A DNA stretch of 10,001 bases, taken from Loktanella sp. Its GTDB lineage: Bacteria; Pseudomonadota; Alphaproteobacteria; Rhodobacterales; Rhodobacteraceae. Positions 6,790-10,001 of this stretch are shown here, one piece after another. How positions within the stretch are numbered: position 1 is the first letter of the stretch; each line of letters opens with the position of its first letter. The DNA lies in the NCBI GenBank assembly GCA_003551805.1, contig PUNR01000224.1, positions 1 to 10,001 on the forward strand, read 5' to 3'. The notes beneath the pieces are model-generated. The model saw nothing but the letters and a program-made list of their open reading frames with translations, was not told the origin of the DNA and made no database searches. A program made the position numbers and the translations under genes.

Positions 6790-7233
6790 TCAGGCAGACC
6801 CTAGGCCAACCCGCAAACGTGCCGCGTTGCTGTCCTGATCCGACACACCCAGCAATGACGTCGTCATCCGCATCATGCTGGTCTCTGCGTCGTCACGGAT
6901 ACCGTCGGCCAAGGCGACGCGCCACAAAGCCTCGATCACGGCAAGGCGGTCGTCGTATTCCACGGAATTTTTGATCGCGCGGGTCAGGCGCACAGTATCA
7001 GGGGCCTCTGATTCCAGTATTTCGCAATCGGCGCGGAGGTCTGCTGCCTCTGCCTCGGTCAAGGCAAAGCGGGTCATCAAAGTATGGTCAATTTGGACAA
7101 TCTGCGCCGGATCGTAATCGCCGTTCGTGCGTGCAATGCGGACAAGCAACGCGCCAAGCGCCAGACGCGCGTCGGGATCAGGAAGGATTTGTGGTGCGGG
7201 GGCGGTCATGCGCCGGATGAGATCTGCAAACAT
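6790..7233 (-). CDS. TerB-like domain protein (COG4103 type), cytoplasmic
   Basis: 147 residues from the ATG at 7233-7231. The body is predicted helical and shows the two pseudo-symmetric acidic helix-loop segments of the TerB fold: ALLVRIARTNGDYDPAQIVQID near residues 28-49 and ALWRVALADGIRDDAE with LLGVSD near the C-terminus. No signal peptide or membrane helix is seen. The family is named after tellurite-resistance TerB, but single-domain members without other ter genes have no established function, and no ter partners are present. The frame is open further upstream to 7296, overlapping the end of rlmJ; MFADLIRR at 7233 is preferred as the usual-looking N-terminus of this family, and it leaves a 37-base gap to rlmJ. 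No strong ribosome site is visible. Probably co-transcribed with rlmJ. Confidence 0.78.
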   Translation of the reverse strand: MFADLIRRMTAPAPQILPDPDARLALGALLVRIARTNGDYDPAQIVQIDHTLMTRFALTEAEAADLRADCEILESEAPDTVRLTRAIKNSVEYDDRLAVIEALWRVALADGIRDDAETSMMRMTTSLLGVSDQDSNAARLRVGLGSA

Positions 7234-7270
7234 GACGCTTACATAAGGGCTATTGCGTGCAGAACAAACA

Positions 7271-8059
7271 TCAATTCTGCTTGAGCTTGGCGTCAAACAA
7301 GCCTGACAGGCGCTTTGTCTCTTCCAGCAGACCGTAAGGCGGGTTCACGACAAAAAGGCCGGACCCCACCATCCGGTGACCGGGACGGGCGGGTGGGAAG
7401 CCTACTTCGTGACACAGGCCGTCAGGGAATGTATCGCGCAAGGCACGGACCATCGGCAGGTGCGGCGCATCGCTGAGCAGCGGGTACCACAGCACCAGAA
7501 TCCCCACGCCCCACTTGCGATGCACCTTGGCCAGCAACGGCGGGATCGTGTCGTAATCTGATTTCACCTCGAAACTGGGATCGACCAGCATCAGCCCGCG
7601 CCGGGGTTCGGGAGGGCAGACGGACAGCGCCATTTCGTACCCGTCACGCTGGCGGAACACGCCACCATAAGGCGCCATATGCGTGGCAAGGGCGGCATAT
7701 TCCTGTGGGTGCAATTCGGACAGTTGGATACTGTCGATCGGGCGCAGGCTTTCGGCGGCGACGATGGGCGATCCGGGATAGGCGTTCGCGCCGTATTTTG
7801 TACGGATACGCGCCAGAACGCGGGCATAGGGGTGATCTGCGGCAAACCAGTCAGCGGCGATGGCGATGCCTTTTGCAGCCTCTCCGGTTTTGACGGCAGC
7901 TTCGTCTGTCAGATCATAAAGCCCGCGGCCAGCATGGGTTTCCAGATAGGACAAGGCTTTGTCTTTGCGGGTCAGGTAATCCAGCATCCACGCCAAAAGA
8001 CTGTGTTTATGCACATCGGCCAGATTGCCGGCATGATAGGCGTGTTGATAGGACAGCAT
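7271..8059 (-). CDS. rlmJ: 23S rRNA (adenine(2030)-N(6))-methyltransferase RlmJ
   Basis: 262 residues from the ATG at 8059. The N-terminus MLSYQHAYHAGNLADVHKH closely matches RlmJ (E. coli begins MLSYRHSFHAGNHADVLKH). Further family blocks follow: YLETHAGRGLYDL (SAM-binding motif I region), YPGSPIVA, QLSELHPQEY, GLMLVDPSFEVKSDYD, ILVLWYPL and VGSGLFVVNPPY. The enzyme N6-methylates A2030 of 23S rRNA using SAM. The catalytic [N/D]PP[Y/F] motif reads DPSF here, so the aspartate is kept but the second proline is serine. An upstream in-frame ATG at 8122 would add 21 residues that do not resemble the family; AAAGG nine bases before 8059 supports the shorter start. Expression is probably constitutive, with the TerB-like gene downstream. 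Confidence 0.94.
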   Translation of the reverse strand: MLSYQHAYHAGNLADVHKHSLLAWMLDYLTRKDKALSYLETHAGRGLYDLTDEAAVKTGEAAKGIAIAADWFAADHPYARVLARIRTKYGANAYPGSPIVAAESLRPIDSIQLSELHPQEYAALATHMAPYGGVFRQRDGYEMALSVCPPEPRRGLMLVDPSFEVKSDYDTIPPLLAKVHRKWGVGILVLWYPLLSDAPHLPMVRALRDTFPDGLCHEVGFPPARPGHRMVGSGLFVVNPPYGLLEETKRLSGLFDAKLKQN

Positions 8060-8088
8060 GAAACGAAACCTTTGGTTGGGCTGTCTCG

Positions 8089-8117
8089 TGCCTACCCTTG
8101 TGTAAGGACGGTGCCAA
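8089..8117 (-). promoter_or_regulatory. Weak candidate promoter for rlmJ
   Basis: On the minus strand TTGGCA (8117-8112, five of six to TTGACA) is followed after 17 bases by TAGGCA (8094-8089), a poor -10. It lies in the 119-base divergent region between rlmJ and the outer-membrane protein gene. Position is sensible but the -10 match is weak. Confidence 0.25.
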
Positions 8118-8178
8118 GCCACTTGCCTCTGGGCTTGGGTCGTTTATCAGTGGGATAGGCATCGATGAAAGGTAAATC

Positions 8179-8916
8179 ATGCGTGGAATGATGATCGCAG
8201 CCCTGTGCTGCCCGACACTGGCTTTTGCGCAAGCGGGCAACGAGCTTGGCGTGACCGTGGGTCTGGGTGTGCAATCAGCACCGTCCTATTTCGGATCTGA
8301 CAGCAATTCGCTTGGGCCGACTGGCAGTTTTGCGCTGGACCAGCTGGACTTCAACGGCCTGACGCTGGGCAGTGGCGCGGGGACCGGGTTCAGCTTCGGC
8401 GGATCGCTGCGATACATCAGCCCGCGCAAGGCGTCTGACCACAGCGAATTGCAGGGCCTGACCGATATTGACGCGGCGTTAGAACTGGGCGGTGGGCTGC
8501 GCTATGAGGCGCCGACTTTTGACGCTTTTGCCAATCTGCGCAACGGGTTTGGCGGGCATGACAGCGTTGTCGCCGATTTCGGGCTTGATTTCATCCAGCC
8601 ACTTGGGACGCAATGGGAATTGCGCGCCGGCCCGCGCGCCCTGTGGGGCAGCGAAGGCTACAACCAGACCTATTTCGGCGTGACCGAGGCTGAAAGCGAT
8701 GCCAGCAGCTTTGAGCAATATGATGCAGGCGCAGGTCTGGTCCGCGCAGGGCTGGCCGCCAGCCTAAGCTATCAGGTTACACCCGACTGGGGCGTGGTTG
8801 GCCGTATCCGTTATGAAGAATTGCAGGGCGATGCCGCCGATAGCCCGATTGTGCAAAGCAAAGATCAGGTGACCGCAGGTATCATCATCACACGGCGGGT
8901 CAGCTTTAGCTTCTAA
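8179..8916 (+). CDS. MipA/OmpV family outer-membrane beta-barrel protein
   Basis: 245 residues. A signal peptide (MRGMM, a hydrophobic core, then AFA before Q18) directs export. The mature part starts with GVTVGLGVQSAPSYFGSDS, the usual opening strand of MipA/OmpV proteins, and continues as alternating amphipathic strands rich in G, Y and F (FGGSLRYISPRK, ELGGGLRYEAP, DFGLDFIQPLG, YQVTPDWGVVGRIRYEEL). It ends RRVSFSF with the C-terminal phenylalanine typical of barrels inserted by the BAM complex. E. coli MipA scaffolds peptidoglycan enzymes and OmpV-like proteins act as pores or adhesins; neither role can be assigned here. AAGG six bases before the ATG is the ribosome site. It is the only complete plus-strand gene in the window, divergent from rlmJ, and is closed by its own terminator. 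Confidence 0.85.
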   Translation: MRGMMIAALCCPTLAFAQAGNELGVTVGLGVQSAPSYFGSDSNSLGPTGSFALDQLDFNGLTLGSGAGTGFSFGGSLRYISPRKASDHSELQGLTDIDAALELGGGLRYEAPTFDAFANLRNGFGGHDSVVADFGLDFIQPLGTQWELRAGPRALWGSEGYNQTYFGVTEAESDASSFEQYDAGAGLVRAGLAASLSYQVTPDWGVVGRIRYEELQGDAADSPIVQSKDQVTAGIIITRRVSFSF

Positions 8917-8935
8917 ACTGCTTGACGCGCCACAT

Positions 8936-8975
8936 CCCCTGCGCCGCCAAAAGGCAGCGCGGGGGAAATTGTTTT
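8936..8975 (+). terminator. Intrinsic terminator of the MipA-like gene
   Basis: A 13-bp stem (8936-8948 with 8953-8965) contains one G-T wobble and one mismatch, closes an AAAA loop, and is followed by TTGTTTT (8969-8975). It begins 20 bases after the stop codon. The U-rich end overlaps by two bases the stop codon of the minus-strand remnant that follows. Confidence 0.85.
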
Positions 8976-9132
8976 AAGGCTCCAGCGTGGAGTCAACCGA
9001 CGTTGGCAGCTTGTCACCAGATGTTTTGATAGTGCGCAAGGCCTCGCCAAACGCACCCGCCAGAATACCCGTCGGCAACGCAATCAGCCCGATGCCGGTC
9101 AAGGCAGTAATTGCGGCTGCTGCCCTGCCAGA
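8974..9132 (-). pseudogene. 5'-truncated remnant of a potassium-channel-like (ion transport) protein, C-terminal end only
   Basis: A minus-strand frame is open from just after a TGA (9133-9135) to a TAA at 8974-8976, about 52 codons. It reads ITALTGIGLIALPTGILAGAF, then GEALR and a polar tail ending STLEP. Glycine-hinged GIG-x-x-ALPTGILA is characteristic of the pore-lining S6 helix of bacterial voltage-gated-type K+ channels, which sits directly after the TVGYGD filter. The filter, pore helix and voltage sensor are absent: upstream DNA in all minus frames lacks a TVGYGD-like segment before pyrG begins. No ATG starts the frame; only TTG or GTG codons occur inside it. The best reading is a decayed gene whose 5' part was deleted, leaving the last exon-like piece between pyrG and the mipA terminator. 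A short translated membrane peptide is possible but less likely. Confidence 0.65.
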
Positions 9133-9135
9133 TCA

Positions 9136-9183
9136 GCAATAACTTGGTTTCTGTGGGCGCTTTATGCGATGGTTGGTTAGAGC
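9136..9183. other. Short non-coding stretch between pyrG and the channel remnant
   Basis: Forty-eight bases with no gene. A weak TTGGT/ACCAA inverted pair spans the pyrG stop, but there is no U run. The deletion or rearrangement junction that truncated the channel gene probably lies here or just inside the remnant. Confidence 0.4.
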
Positions 9184-10001
9184 TTAGACCAAACGCGACG
9201 TTTCTACTGCGGCTTTGACGAAATCGGCAAACAGCGGATGCGGCGCGAAGGGTTTTGACTTCAGTTCGGGGTGGAACTGCACGCCGATGAACCACGGATG
9301 GTCTTTCCATTCCACGATTTCCGGCAGCTTTCCGTCTGGCGACAGCCCCGAGAACATCAGGCCCGCAGTTTCCAGCACGTCGCGGTATTTGATATCGACC
9401 TCATAGCGGTGGCGGTGGCGTTCTTCGATCGTGGTGTCGCCATAGATCTCGGCGACGCGTGACCCTGCTGTCAGGGCTGCGGTATAGGCGCCCAGCCGCA
9501 TCGTGCCGCCTTTGTCGTCGTCGGTTTTGCGCGCGACTTTGTGGTTGCCCTGCACCCATTCTTTCAGGTGATAGACCACAGGTTCAAAACGTTTCGCACC
9601 GGATTCGTGGTCGAATTCTTCGGACCCTGCACGGTCGACGCCTGCGACGTTGCGTGCGGCTTCGATCACGGCCATTTGCATGCCAAGGCAGATCCCCAGA
9701 TAGGGGATCTTTTTCTCGCGCGCGAATTGCGCCGCCTTGATCTTGCCTTCGGTGCCCCGTTCGCCAAAGCCGCCGGGGACCAGAATGGCGTGATACCCTT
9801 CCAGATAGGGGGCGGCGTCTTCGCGGTCGAAGAGTTCTGCATCGACCCATTCGATCTTGACCTTGACGCGGTTGGCCATGCCGCCATGCGTCAGCGCCTC
9901 GGCAATCGACTTATAGGCATCTTCCAACTGGGTGTATTTGCCGACGATGGCGACTTTGACATGGCCTTCGGGGTTGTGGATGCGGTCATAGACGTCATGC
10001 C
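9184..10001 (-). CDS. pyrG: CTP synthase (glutamine-hydrolysing), C-terminal part; 5' end outside window
   Basis: The frame enters at the right edge (reading HDVYDRIHNPEGHVKVAIVGKYTQ) and ends with SRLV and TAA at 9184-9186, giving 272 codons including the stop, about half of the usual roughly 545-residue enzyme. The visible part is the glutamine amidotransferase domain: VAIVGKYTQLEDAY at its start, LVPGGFGERG (oxyanion region), nucleophile Cys in LGICLGMQ (residue 104 of the fragment), and the His/Glu pair in VQFHPELKSKP. This domain releases ammonia from glutamine and channels it to the missing synthetase domain, which converts UTP to CTP. It acts in the cytoplasm in pyrimidine synthesis and is normally essential. 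No intrinsic terminator is evident in the 48 bases after the stop, so its transcript may run into the channel remnant. Confidence 0.97.
   Translation of the reverse strand, partial: HDVYDRIHNPEGHVKVAIVGKYTQLEDAYKSIAEALTHGGMANRVKVKIEWVDAELFDREDAAPYLEGYHAILVPGGFGERGTEGKIKAAQFAREKKIPYLGICLGMQMAVIEAARNVAGVDRAGSEEFDHESGAKRFEPVVYHLKEWVQGNHKVARKTDDDKGGTMRLGAYTAALTAGSRVAEIYGDTTIEERHRHRYEVDIKYRDVLETAGLMFSGLSPDGKLPEIVEWKDHPWFIGVQFHPELKSKPFAPHPLFADFVKAAVETSRLV

Noticed and set aside
6790..7233. Tellurite resistance locus
   Set aside because: Only a single TerB-like domain is present; no terC, terD, terZ or tehAB neighbours are seen, so a resistance function is not supported.
8114..8138. Inverted repeat CCAAGCC/GGCTTGG in the rlmJ-mipA divergent region
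   Set aside because: Only 7 bp with an 11-base loop and no U run in either direction; it could be an operator but is not strong enough to call.
9014..9310. A 98-codon minus-strand frame covering the end of pyrG and the interval
   Set aside because: It is out of frame with both pyrG and the channel-like stub, and its sequence is unlike any family; it is a shadow.

Overview
The window looks like chromosomal DNA of a marine Roseobacter-type alphaproteobacterium (Rhodobacteraceae). This is inferred from the GC-rich coding style and from family resemblance of the proteins; there is no rRNA or other direct taxonomic marker. No tRNA, CRISPR array, insertion sequence or phage gene was seen.

The left two thirds (about 1-6683) is one transport and assimilation operon, read right to left on the minus strand. 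In transcription order it encodes: an ABC ATPase of the polar amino acid type; a secreted substrate-binding protein; two inner-membrane permeases; a glutamine-synthetase-family ligase; a class I glutamine amidotransferase; and a second, divergent glutamine-synthetase-family ligase that runs off the left edge just short of its stop codon. Three junctions are ATGA stop/start overlaps, so translation is probably coupled. A GC-rich hairpin lies just after the binding-protein gene, where such operons often reduce downstream expression. A candidate promoter and an imperfect dyad lie upstream of the ATPase gene. The likely logic is import of a small amine or amino acid, gamma-glutamylation by the ligases and hydrolysis by the amidotransferase, by analogy with the Puu putrescine pathway. 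The actual substrate cannot be read from the sequence.

The middle (6790-8059) holds a short TerB-like cytoplasmic protein and, upstream of it, RlmJ, a 23S rRNA adenine methyltransferase. Both are on the minus strand and are probably co-transcribed. Diverging from rlmJ on the plus strand is a small MipA/OmpV-type outer-membrane barrel protein (8179-8916), followed by a clear intrinsic terminator.

At the right end, the C-terminal half of CTP synthase (pyrG) enters on the minus strand and stops at 9184. Between pyrG and the mipA terminator lies a 5'-truncated coding remnant of about 52 codons. Its sequence resembles the last pore-lining helix (S6) and tail of a voltage-gated-type potassium channel. 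It is the most unexpected item in the window.
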